NCBI GenBank assembly: GCA_902462665.1
Contig: CABQCM010000141.1
Location: forward strand, 1 to 5,092
DNA length: 5,092 bases
Reading direction: 5' to 3'
Source: an uncultured Oscillospiraceae bacterium
Lineage (GTDB): Bacteria > Bacillota > Clostridia > Oscillospirales > Acutalibacteraceae
The notes under the pieces were generated by a model. The model worked only from the letters and a program-made list of their open reading frames with translations. It was not told the DNA's origin and made no database searches. Below are positions 1 through 4,895 of the stretch, in pieces. The first letter of the stretch is position 1, and each line of letters begins with the position of its first letter. Both the position numbers and the translations under genes were made by a program.

Positions 1-3000
1 CTATAAGGGCAAAATCTGTGACCGCTGCGGCGTGGAAATTACCCGTTCCAAAGTACGGCGCGAGCGCATGGGTACTATTGAGCTGGCGGCCCCGGTGTCG
101 CATATCTGGTATTTTAAGGGAATCCCGTCCCGCATGGGCCTGATTCTCGATTTGTCCCCCCGTCTGCTGGAGCAGGTGCTCTATTTCTCGCAGTACATTG
201 TGACTGAGCCGGGCAATACGCCCTTGGTGAAAAAGCAGTTGCTCAATGAGAAGCAGTACCGCGACATGGTCGAAAAGTATGAGGATGATTTCGAGGCCAT
301 GGGGGCCGAGGCCATTAAAAAGCTGCTGGCAGAAATTGATCTGGAAAAGACCAGTGCCGAAATTAAGGCCGAACTGGAGACTGCTACCGGGCAAAAGCGC
401 ATCAAGCTCATCAAACGTCTTGATGTGGTCGAGTCCTTCCGACTGTCGGACAACAAGCCCGAATGGATGATTATGGATGTCATTCCGGTCATTCCGCCCG
501 ATCTTCGCCCCATGGTGCAGCTCGACGGCGGTCGGTTTGCCACCTCCGACCTCAACGATCTCTATCGCCGGGTCATCAATCGTAACAACCGTCTCAAACG
601 TTTGCTCGAGCTGGGCGCGCCCGATATCATCGTGCGCAACGAGAAGCGGATGCTGCAAGAGGCGGTGGACGCTCTCGTGGAGAATGGCCGTCGCGGCCGT
701 CCCGTCACCGGGCCGAACAACCGTCCTCTCAAATCCCTGTCGGATATGCTGAAAGGAAAACAGGGGCGTTTCCGCCAGAATCTGTTGGGAAAACGCGTCG
801 ACTATTCCGGCCGTTCGGTTATCGTGGTCGGGCCGGAACTGAAAATGTATCAGTGCGGTCTGCCGAAGGAGATGGCGCTGGAGCTGTTTAAGCCCTTTGT
901 TATGAAGCGACTGGTCGAAACCGGCGCTACCTCCAACATCAAATCGGCCCGTAAGATGATCGAGCGTGCCCGCGACGAGGTATGGGATGCGCTGGAAACG
1001 GTCATTAAGGATCATCCGGTGCTGCTTAACCGCGCGCCGACCCTCCACCGTTTGGGCATCCAGGCATTCGAGCCGGTACTGGTCGAAGGCCGCGCCCTCA
1101 AGCTCCATCCTCTGGTATGTACGGCTTACAACGCCGACTTCGACGGCGACCAGATGGCTGTGCACGTTCCCTTGTCGGCCGAGGCGCAGGCTGAAGCGCG
1201 TCTGCTTATGCTGGCGGCCAACAACCTGCTCAAGCCGTCCGACGGTAAGCCGGTGGCGGTGCCCACGCAGGACATGGTGCTTGGCTCTTACTACCTGACT
1301 CTGGTTAAGACCGATGAGCCCGGGGTGGGGAAGGTGTTCCGCGACCGCGACGAGGCTCTCATGGCATATGACGCGGGTGCGGTCGGTCTGCACGCGCCGA
1401 TTAAAGTGCGTTATACCGGCAAAAATCTGCAGGGTGAAACCGTGACCCGGCTGGTGGATTGCACGGTTGGCTATATCATCTTTAACGACTCTCTGACGCA
1501 GGATCTCGGCTATGTCGATCGTTCGGTCGAGGGGCATGAGTTGGATCTGGAAATCTGCTTCCACTATGATGAGAATGGCAATCCAGTTGCCAACAAGGTC
1601 GGCAAAAAGCAGCTTGGCCAAATTATTGACCGCTGCATCAAGGTGCACGGCACGACGGTGACCGCCGAGGTGCTCGACAATATCAAGGCGACCGGCTATC
1701 ATTATTCCACCATCGGCGCCATTACTGTCGCGGTCATCGACGCGGTGATTCCGCCTAAGAAGAAGGAACTCATTGCCGAGGCAGAGCAGACCATTGACCG
1801 CATCACCAGAGAGTTCCGCCGCGGCCTCATCAGCGACGAGGAGCGTTATCGTCTGGTCTGTGAAACTTGGGAAAAGACCACGGCGGAGGTATCCGATGCG
1901 CTGAAGGATAACTTGGATGAATTCAACCCCATCTTCATGATGGCCGACTCAGGCGCGCGTGGTTCCATGAGCCAGATTCGTCAGCTCGCCGGTATGCGCG
2001 GCCTGATCGCTAACACCTCCGGTCGCACGATCGACGTTCCAATCCGTGCCAATTACCGCGAAGGTCTGAATATTTTGGAATACTTCATGTCCTCCCGCGG
2101 CGCGCGCAAGGGCTTGGCCGATACCGCGCTTCGTACCGCCGACTCGGGCTATCTGACCCGCCGGCTGGTCGACGTGTCGCAGGGCGTGATTATCCGCGAG
2201 GACGATTGCGGCGCGAAAATTGGTATTGAGGTTTATGACATCAAAGAGGGCAACCACGTGATCGAGCCTCTCTCCGAGCGTCTGGTGGGCCGTTATCTAA
2301 TTGAAAACTGCTATCATCCCGAGACGGGCGAGCTTCTGGTCGATAACGATCACATGATGACCGACGAGGACGCCAAAAAGATTGTCGACGCCGGCATTAC
2401 CCGCATCAAAATCCGCTCGGTGCTCAACTGCCGCGCAAAGCATGGCGTCTGCAAGAAATGCTATGGTTCCAACTTGGCCAACGGCAAGCCGGTCACCCAT
2501 GGCGAGGCAGTCGGTATCATCGCCGCTCAGTCGATTGGTGAGCCGGGTACCCAGCTGACCATGCGTACCTTCCACACCGGTGGTATCGCGAGTTCAGAGG
2601 ATATTACGCAGGGTCTGCCTCGTGTTGAGGAGCTGTTTGAGGCCAGAAAGCCGAAGCGCGCCGGTTATATCAGTGAGATTGACGGTGTTGTACGTATTCA
2701 GGAGGTCAAAAAGAGCCGCGAGATTATCATTACCGATAAGGAAAATGTCGATGAGCGCAAGTACGCCATTCCTTTTGGCTACCGTATCATTGTGCAGGAC
2801 GGCGACTATGTCAACAAGGGCGATTCGCTGACCGAGGGCGCGGTCAATCCGCACGATATTCTCGCTGTTAAGGGCGTAGAAGCCGTACAGGACTACATCA
2901 TCGCCCAGGTACAGAGCGTATATCGTTTGCAGGGCGTTGATATCAACGACAAGCACATTGAGGTTATTGTCCGCCAGATGATGAAGAAATTCCGCATCGA

Positions 3001-3463
3001 CGACGCGGGCGATACCAATATGATGGACGGCGCTCTGGTCGAACGCAGCCGGTATTATATTGAGAATGAAGAGTTGGAGCAGCGCATTGCTGCTGGGGAA
3101 ACGCGCGAAGACGGTTCTCCGCTGCGGCCGGCTACCTACACGCCCACGTTGCTTGGTATCTGTAAAGCGGCCCTAGCGTCCGACTCCTTCCTGTCGGCAG
3201 CCTCCTTCCAGGAGACGGCCAAGGTGCTCACCGACGCCGCGATTAAGGGAAAAGTGGATCCGCTGATGGGGCTGAAGGAAAACGTCATCATCGGAAATCT
3301 GGTTCCTTCCGGTACCGGTATGAAAGTATTCAATCGGGAGGATGGGGGAGACCGTGTGACCATTGGAGAAATTATGGCCATGCAGAATCCCGAATCCATG
3401 GAGGAACAGGAAACGGCGTTAGGCGACAGCACATTTGCTGATTCGGAACTGTCGGAGTTCTAA
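1..3463 (+). CDS. rpoC: RNA polymerase beta' subunit (RpoC), 5' end outside the window
   Basis: Beta' is the large catalytic subunit of bacterial RNA polymerase. The frame is open from base 2; 1153 residues are present and roughly 70 N-terminal ones are missing compared with the family. It opens inside the N-terminal zinc ribbon: C6 and C9 (ICDRCG) are the second Cys pair, the first pair being upstream. Next come the clamp, the lid/rudder/switch-2 block (GKQGRFRQNLLGKR, from about residue 252), and the active-site motif NADFDGD at residues 377-383 (bases 1130-1150), whose three Asp bind catalytic Mg2+. The bridge helix covers about residues 693-725. The second zinc site is C736, C810, C817 and C820. 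The trigger loop follows from residue 834 (GEAVGIIAAQSIGEPG), with His 858 in RTFH. The large proteobacterial trigger-loop insertion is absent, as expected in Bacillota. The protein ends in an acidic tail of about 25 residues. It is intact, with no frameshift. A GTG at base 32 is an internal Val codon, not the start. Confidence 0.98.
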   Translation, partial: YKGKICDRCGVEITRSKVRRERMGTIELAAPVSHIWYFKGIPSRMGLILDLSPRLLEQVLYFSQYIVTEPGNTPLVKKQLLNEKQYRDMVEKYEDDFEAMGAEAIKKLLAEIDLEKTSAEIKAELETATGQKRIKLIKRLDVVESFRLSDNKPEWMIMDVIPVIPPDLRPMVQLDGGRFATSDLNDLYRRVINRNNRLKRLLELGAPDIIVRNEKRMLQEAVDALVENGRRGRPVTGPNNRPLKSLSDMLKGKQGRFRQNLLGKRVDYSGRSVIVVGPELKMYQCGLPKEMALELFKPFVMKRLVETGATSNIKSARKMIERARDEVWDALETVIKDHPVLLNRAPTLHRLGIQAFEPVLVEGRALKLHPLVCTAYNADFDGDQMAVHVPLSAEAQAEARLLMLAANNLLKPSDGKPVAVPTQDMVLGSYYLTLVKTDEPGVGKVFRDRDEALMAYDAGAVGLHAPIKVRYTGKNLQGETVTRLVDCTVGYIIFNDSLTQDLGYVDRSVEGHELDLEICFHYDENGNPVANKVGKKQLGQIIDRCIKVHGTTVTAEVLDNIKATGYHYSTIGAITVAVIDAVIPPKKKELIAEAEQTIDRITREFRRGLISDEERYRLVCETWEKTTAEVSDALKDNLDEFNPIFMMADSGARGSMSQIRQLAGMRGLIANTSGRTIDVPIRANYREGLNILEYFMSSRGARKGLADTALRTADSGYLTRRLVDVSQGVIIREDDCGAKIGIEVYDIKEGNHVIEPLSERLVGRYLIENCYHPETGELLVDNDHMMTDEDAKKIVDAGITRIKIRSVLNCRAKHGVCKKCYGSNLANGKPVTHGEAVGIIAAQSIGEPGTQLTMRTFHTGGIASSEDITQGLPRVEELFEARKPKRAGYISEIDGVVRIQEVKKSREIIITDKENVDERKYAIPFGYRIIVQDGDYVNKGDSLTEGAVNPHDILAVKGVEAVQDYIIAQVQSVYRLQGVDINDKHIEVIVRQMMKKFRIDDAGDTNMMDGALVERSRYYIENEELEQRIAAGETREDGSPLRPATYTPTLLGICKAALASDSFLSAASFQETAKVLTDAAIKGKVDPLMGLKENVIIGNLVPSGTGMKVFNREDGGDRVTIGEIMAMQNPESMEEQETALGDSTFADSELSEF

Positions 3464-3479
3464 GAAAGCTTATCCGACA
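3446..3479 (+). other. Weak hairpin at the rpoC 3' end
   Basis: TGTCGGA (3450-3456) can pair with TCCGACA (3473-3479), enclosing a smaller TAAG/CTTA helix (3461-3464 with 3469-3472) around the stop codon. GAACT (3446-3450) with AGTTC (3456-3460) is an alternative. No T-run follows, so this is not a convincing Rho-independent terminator. It may stabilise or mark the 3' end of rpoC mRNA, or mean nothing. Confidence 0.3.
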
Positions 3480-3488
3480 TAGTCGTGT

Positions 3489-3537
3489 TGCAAAATGAAT
3501 AAAAAATACGATGCAAATCCCTTGCACAACGTGCAAA
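3489..3537. repeat. Three TGCAAA copies upstream of the str promoter
   Basis: TGCAAA occurs at 3489-3494, 3512-3517 and 3532-3537, with start-to-start distances of 23 and 20 bases, close to two helical turns. The last two are part of a 7-base match, TGCAAAT (3512-3518 and 3532-3538). They lie 20 to 70 bases upstream of the -35 box in an A/T-rich stretch. They could be protein-binding half sites, but the region is short and biased in composition, so chance is possible. Confidence 0.35.
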
Positions 3538-3542
3538 TGGGA
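3518..3542. promoter_or_regulatory. Inverted repeat TTGCAC-AAC-GTGCAA upstream of the rpsL promoter
   Basis: A perfect 6-3-6 inverted repeat occupies 3522-3536. It extends as TCCC (3518-3521) against GGGA (3539-3542) with an AT bulge (3537-3538), giving about 10 base pairs. As DNA it resembles an operator for a dimeric regulator, centred about 65 bases upstream of the expected transcription start. As RNA, in transcripts reading through from rpoC, it is a short hairpin. No T-run follows on the + strand, so it is not a normal terminator. Which reading is right cannot be decided from sequence alone. Confidence 0.4.
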
Positions 3543-3558
3543 GAAGTATTGTGAATGG

Positions 3559-3587
3559 TTGACATTCCCTACGACAGGTGATAAAAT
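3559..3587 (+). promoter_or_regulatory. Sigma-A promoter of the str operon (rpsL-rpsG-fusA)
   Basis: The -35 box is the exact consensus TTGACA (3559-3564). A 17-base spacer follows, then the -10 box TAAAAT (3582-3587), one mismatch from TATAAT, with the extended -10 element TG at 3579-3580. Transcription should start near 3594 (within about 2 bases), giving a leader of about 150 nt before the rpsL ATG. Spacing and match are close to ideal for the vegetative sigma factor, so rpsL and the genes after it can be transcribed strongly and independently of rpoC. Confidence 0.88.
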
Positions 3588-3607
3588 ATCTATCTGTGGG
3601 TTATAAA

Positions 3608-3626
3608 TTGCTTGTTTTTCAAGCAA
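3608..3626 (+). promoter_or_regulatory. Leader hairpin P1
   Basis: TTGCTTG (3608-3614) pairs perfectly with CAAGCAA (3620-3626) across a T5 loop, forming 7 base pairs about 14 nt after the expected transcript start. A competing 7-bp helix, TTGTTTT (3612-3618) with AAAACAA (3625-3631), shares bases with it, so two exclusive forms are possible. P1 is A/U-rich and only moderately stable. It may simply protect the 5' end. Confidence 0.5.
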
Positions 3627-3633
3627 AACAACC

Positions 3634-3679
3634 ATTTTGCGGCCGAATCGGGGTGGGATTTCCTCGGTGGCTGCAAAGT
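3634..3679 (+). promoter_or_regulatory. Leader hairpin P2, long helix with AA bulge
   Basis: ATTTTGCGGCCG (3634-3645) pairs with TGGCTGCAAAGT (3668-3679) over 12 positions. After a 5'-side AA bulge (3646-3647), TCGGGG (3648-3653) pairs with CCTCGG (3662-3667), closing an 8-nt loop TGGGATTT. Five of the 18 pairs are G-U. Long helices with G-U pairs and a purine bulge are typical of evolved RNA and of ribosomal-protein binding sites. The fold is hand-built and not energy-scored. Confidence 0.55.
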
Positions 3680-3684
3680 TTGCG

Positions 3685-3720
3685 TATGAAACGGGAAAGG
3701 GAAACCTTTCCCGTAGCATA
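3685..3720 (+). promoter_or_regulatory. Leader hairpin P3 with GAAA tetraloop, next to the rpsL ribosome binding site
   Basis: ACGGGAAAGG (3691-3700) and CCTTTCCCGT (3705-3714) form 10 perfect Watson-Crick pairs capped by a GAAA tetraloop of the GNRA class (3701-3704). Below it, an AA/AG internal loop is closed by TATG (3685-3688) with CATA (3717-3720). The helix ends about 10 nt before the Shine-Dalgarno. This is the most stable element of the leader. No U-run follows, so it is not a terminator on either strand. Confidence 0.75.
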
Positions 3721-3730
3721 AATTTGAAAG

Positions 3731-3739
3731 AAGGAGGTG
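3731..3739 (+). promoter_or_regulatory. Strong Shine-Dalgarno of rpsL
   Basis: AAGGAGGTG is a nine-base match to the 3' end of 16S rRNA. Six bases separate the GGAGG core from the ATG at 3744, which fixes the rpsL start. Part of it (GAAGG, 3730-3734) could pair with CCTTT in the 3' strand of P3, but only if P3 were opened. Confidence 0.9.
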
Positions 3740-3743
3740 CGAT

Positions 3744-4163
3744 ATGCCAACCTTTAACCAGCTCGTTCGCAAGGGCAGGGAGACGGTCGAGAAAAAGGCC
3801 AAGGCGCCTGCGCTGCTCAAAGGATATAATTCCAAAAAGCGCGTGATGATCGACCAGGATTCCCCGCAGAAGCGCGGCGTGTGCACGGTGGTTAAGACCA
3901 GCACCCCGAAGAAGCCGAACTCGGCTCTGCGGAAAATTGCCAGGGTGCGTCTGTCCAATGGAATTGAGGTTTCGTCCTACATTCCGGGCGTGGGTCATAA
4001 CCTGCAGGAGCATAGCGTGGTGCTGATTCGCGGCGGCCGTGTCAAGGATCTGCCTGGTGTGCGTTACCACATCATCCGCGGAACCCTCGACGCTCAGGGC
4101 GTTGCCAAGAGAATGCAGGCTCGTTCCAAGTATGGCGCAAAGCGTCCGAAGGCGGGCAAGTAA
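3744..4163 (+). CDS. rpsL: 30S ribosomal protein S12
   Basis: S12 sits at the decoding centre of the small subunit and helps monitor codon-anticodon pairing. The protein has 139 residues, near the usual Gram-positive length (138 in Bacillus) and longer than the 124 of E. coli. The difference is an insertion of about 13 residues around LLKGYNSKKRVMIDQD (residues 24-39). Family landmarks are MPTFNQLVRKGR at the start, TPKKPNSALRK at 54-64, GHNLQEHSV at 84-92 and GGRVKDLPGVRYH from 97. K56 and K101 correspond to E. coli K43 and K88, the classic streptomycin-resistance positions; both are the sensitive Lys. D102 is the equivalent of the Asp that RimO methylthiolates in E. coli. V49 stands where E. 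coli has R36. ATG 3744 is chosen because of the strong Shine-Dalgarno and the conserved MPT start. It is the first gene of the transcript started at about 3594. Confidence 0.98.
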   Translation: MPTFNQLVRKGRETVEKKAKAPALLKGYNSKKRVMIDQDSPQKRGVCTVVKTSTPKKPNSALRKIARVRLSNGIEVSSYIPGVGHNLQEHSVVLIRGGRVKDLPGVRYHIIRGTLDAQGVAKRMQARSKYGAKRPKAGK

Positions 4164-4357
4164 TTCTCGGGAGCACTTGGTGCATCCCAAAAGAACCGAC
4201 GAAATCTTCTTGTTGCCGGCTGTATTCACCCAATGCGGGAATACAGGCGCAGCGGCATGTGTTGATATAGATGCAATGCGGCCTCTGTGCTTGGCGCTAA
4301 CGAAGTTTTGTCACTCGAGTACCGATGATATCATTTTTTGTGAAGGAGGGAAGCGAA
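4164..4357 (+). promoter_or_regulatory. Hairpin-rich rpsL-rpsG intercistronic region
   Basis: This 194-base spacer holds no gene and no convincing promoter. I see three helices. Helix A: GGGAGCAC (4169-4176) with GTGC-A-TCCC (4180-4188), 8 pairs with a bulged A, six bases after the rpsL stop. Helix B: CTGTATTC (4220-4227) with GAATACAG (4239-4246), 8 perfect pairs. Helix C: GCGCAGCGGC (4247-4256) with GCCTCTGTGC (4281-4290), 9 of 10 positions paired and abutting helix B. An alternative outer helix, TGCCG (4214-4218) with CGGCA (4253-4257), would enclose B and compete with C. None has a terminating U-run. In E. coli the S12-S7 spacer is the target through which S7 represses its own translation; this spacer is in the same place, so a similar role is plausible but unproven. 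Confidence 0.5.
4343..4349 (+). promoter_or_regulatory. Shine-Dalgarno of rpsG, deciding the GTG start
   Basis: AAGGAGG lies 8 bases before GTG 4358. An in-frame ATG at 4325 lies upstream of this site and would give an 11-residue extension that S7 proteins do not have, so the GTG is the real start. Confidence 0.92.
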
Positions 4358-4828
4358 GTGCCAAGAAGAGGTTCGATTGCAAAACGAGATGTTTTGCCTG
4401 ATCCGCTTTACAATTCCAAGTTGGTAACCCGTCTGATCAACAACATTATGTATGACGGAAAAAAGGGTGTCGCCCAGAAGATTGTTTACGGCGCATTCGA
4501 CATTATCCGTGAAAAGACGGGCAAAGAGCCCCTCGAGGTTTTTGAGGAGGCCATGGAAAACGTGATGCCCCAGCTGGAGGTCAAGGCCCGTCGTCTGGGC
4601 GGCGCGACCTATCAGGTTCCCATTGAGGTTCGGCCCGAACGGCGCCAGACCTTGGGCCTGCGCTGGATTTCCACGTATTCCCGCACCCGTTCCGAGCGTA
4701 CCATGAAGGAGCGGCTTGCCAACGAGATCCTCGATGCCATCAACGGCACCGGCGGAGCTGCCAAAAAGCGGGACGATACTCACAAAATGGCCGAGGCCAA
4801 CAAGGCTTTCGCTCACTACAGGTGGTAG
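4358..4828 (+). CDS. rpsG: 30S ribosomal protein S7
   Basis: S7 is a primary 16S rRNA-binding protein that nucleates assembly of the 30S head and lines the E site. In E. coli it is also the autogenous repressor of the str operon. From GTG 4358 the product has 156 residues, the same as Bacillus S7. It starts (M)PRRGSIAKRDVLPDP, the conserved rRNA-binding N-terminus, followed by the helical body (LYNSKLVTRLINN). The beta-hairpin region is KARRLGGATYQVPIEVRPERR at about 76-96, then LGLRW at 99-103. The C-terminal block is DDTHKMAEANKAFAHYRW, with the usual end at HYRW. A longer reading from ATG 4325 is rejected because it starts before the Shine-Dalgarno and adds residues not seen in the family. 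The gene follows rpsL by 194 bases and precedes fusA by 67, consistent with one transcript. Confidence 0.98.
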   Translation: MPRRGSIAKRDVLPDPLYNSKLVTRLINNIMYDGKKGVAQKIVYGAFDIIREKTGKEPLEVFEEAMENVMPQLEVKARRLGGATYQVPIEVRPERRQTLGLRWISTYSRTRSERTMKERLANEILDAINGTGGAAKKRDDTHKMAEANKAFAHYRW

Positions 4829-4881
4829 TCTTGCCGCCTAAACACTTTTACCATTACGCCATCGCCGTTTCGGTGTGTGGC
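4820..4881 (+). other. rpsG-fusA junction with two small hairpins
   Basis: AGGTGG (4820-4825) can pair with CCGCCT (4834-4839), with one G-U pair and the rpsG stop codon in the 8-base loop. GCCA-T-CGCCG (4858-4867) can pair with CGGTG-TG-TGGC (4871-4881), ending four bases before the fusA Shine-Dalgarno. Both are short, and neither has a T-run directly after it, so I expect transcription to continue into fusA. The second hairpin could modulate fusA translation slightly. Confidence 0.3.
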
Positions 4882-4883
4882 TG

Positions 4884-4890
4884 AGGGAGG
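4884..4890 (+). promoter_or_regulatory. Shine-Dalgarno of fusA
   Basis: AGGGAGG ends 5 bases before ATG 4896. It supports this start together with the conserved EF-G N-terminus. Confidence 0.85.
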
Positions 4891-4895
4891 AAACA

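Larger units (their letters stand above)
3594..3743 (+). promoter_or_regulatory. Structured 5' leader of rpsL mRNA (three consecutive hairpins)
   Basis: Between the predicted start of transcription and the rpsL ATG there is no gene. Reading the pairing by hand gives three side-by-side helices: P1 at 3608-3626, P2 at 3634-3679 and P3 at 3685-3720. The linkers are only 5 to 7 nt, and the Shine-Dalgarno is left single-stranded. Nearly the whole leader is taken up by structure. No hairpin is followed by a U-run, so regulation, if any, would act on translation or RNA stability rather than by classical intrinsic termination. Leaders of ribosomal-protein operons often bind one of the encoded proteins. 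S7 or S12 would be candidates here, but that is inference. I do not recognise it as a named RNA family. Confidence 0.6.

Noticed and set aside
3446..3542. Rho-independent terminator after rpoC
   Set aside because: Hairpins are present (3450-3479 and 3518-3542), but neither is followed by a T-run on the + strand. Partial read-through into rpsL is therefore likely.
3686..3721. An 11-codon upstream reading frame (MKRERETFPVA, stop at 3719-3721) lying over hairpin P3
   Set aside because: No Shine-Dalgarno precedes the ATG and the composition simply follows the palindrome, so it is not called a leader peptide. Ribosome profiling would show otherwise.
3372..4229. Long minus-strand open frame (285 codons) over the end of rpoC, the leader and rpsL
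   Set aside because: It is antisense to the conserved rpsL frame and spans the promoter and hairpins. It resembles no protein I know, and I saw no ribosome binding site for it. It is a by-product of codon bias on the other strand.
4231..4281. Direct repeat CAATGCGG (4231-4238 and 4274-4281)
   Set aside because: A single pair of 8-base matches about 43 bases apart, with no further copies, is not enough to call a repeat element.
4313..4334. Palindromes ACTCGAGT (4313-4320) and ATGATATCAT (4325-4334), the latter followed by a T-run
   Set aside because: They have no loop, so they cannot form a stable RNA stem or terminator. Eight- and ten-base palindromes occur by chance.
4308..4336. A promoter for rpsG (TTGTCA at 4308 with TATCAT or TCATTT downstream)
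   Set aside because: The -10 candidates are poor and the best one has a 15-base spacer. Nothing else supports it.
4325..4357. ATG 4325 as the rpsG start, giving a 167-residue protein
   Set aside because: The Shine-Dalgarno (4343-4349) lies inside this extension, and S7 proteins begin at the PRRG motif reached by GTG 4358.
4331..4816. Minus-strand open frame of 161 codons opposite rpsG
   Set aside because: It mirrors almost exactly the extent of the well-supported S7 gene, and its translation shows no recognisable domain.
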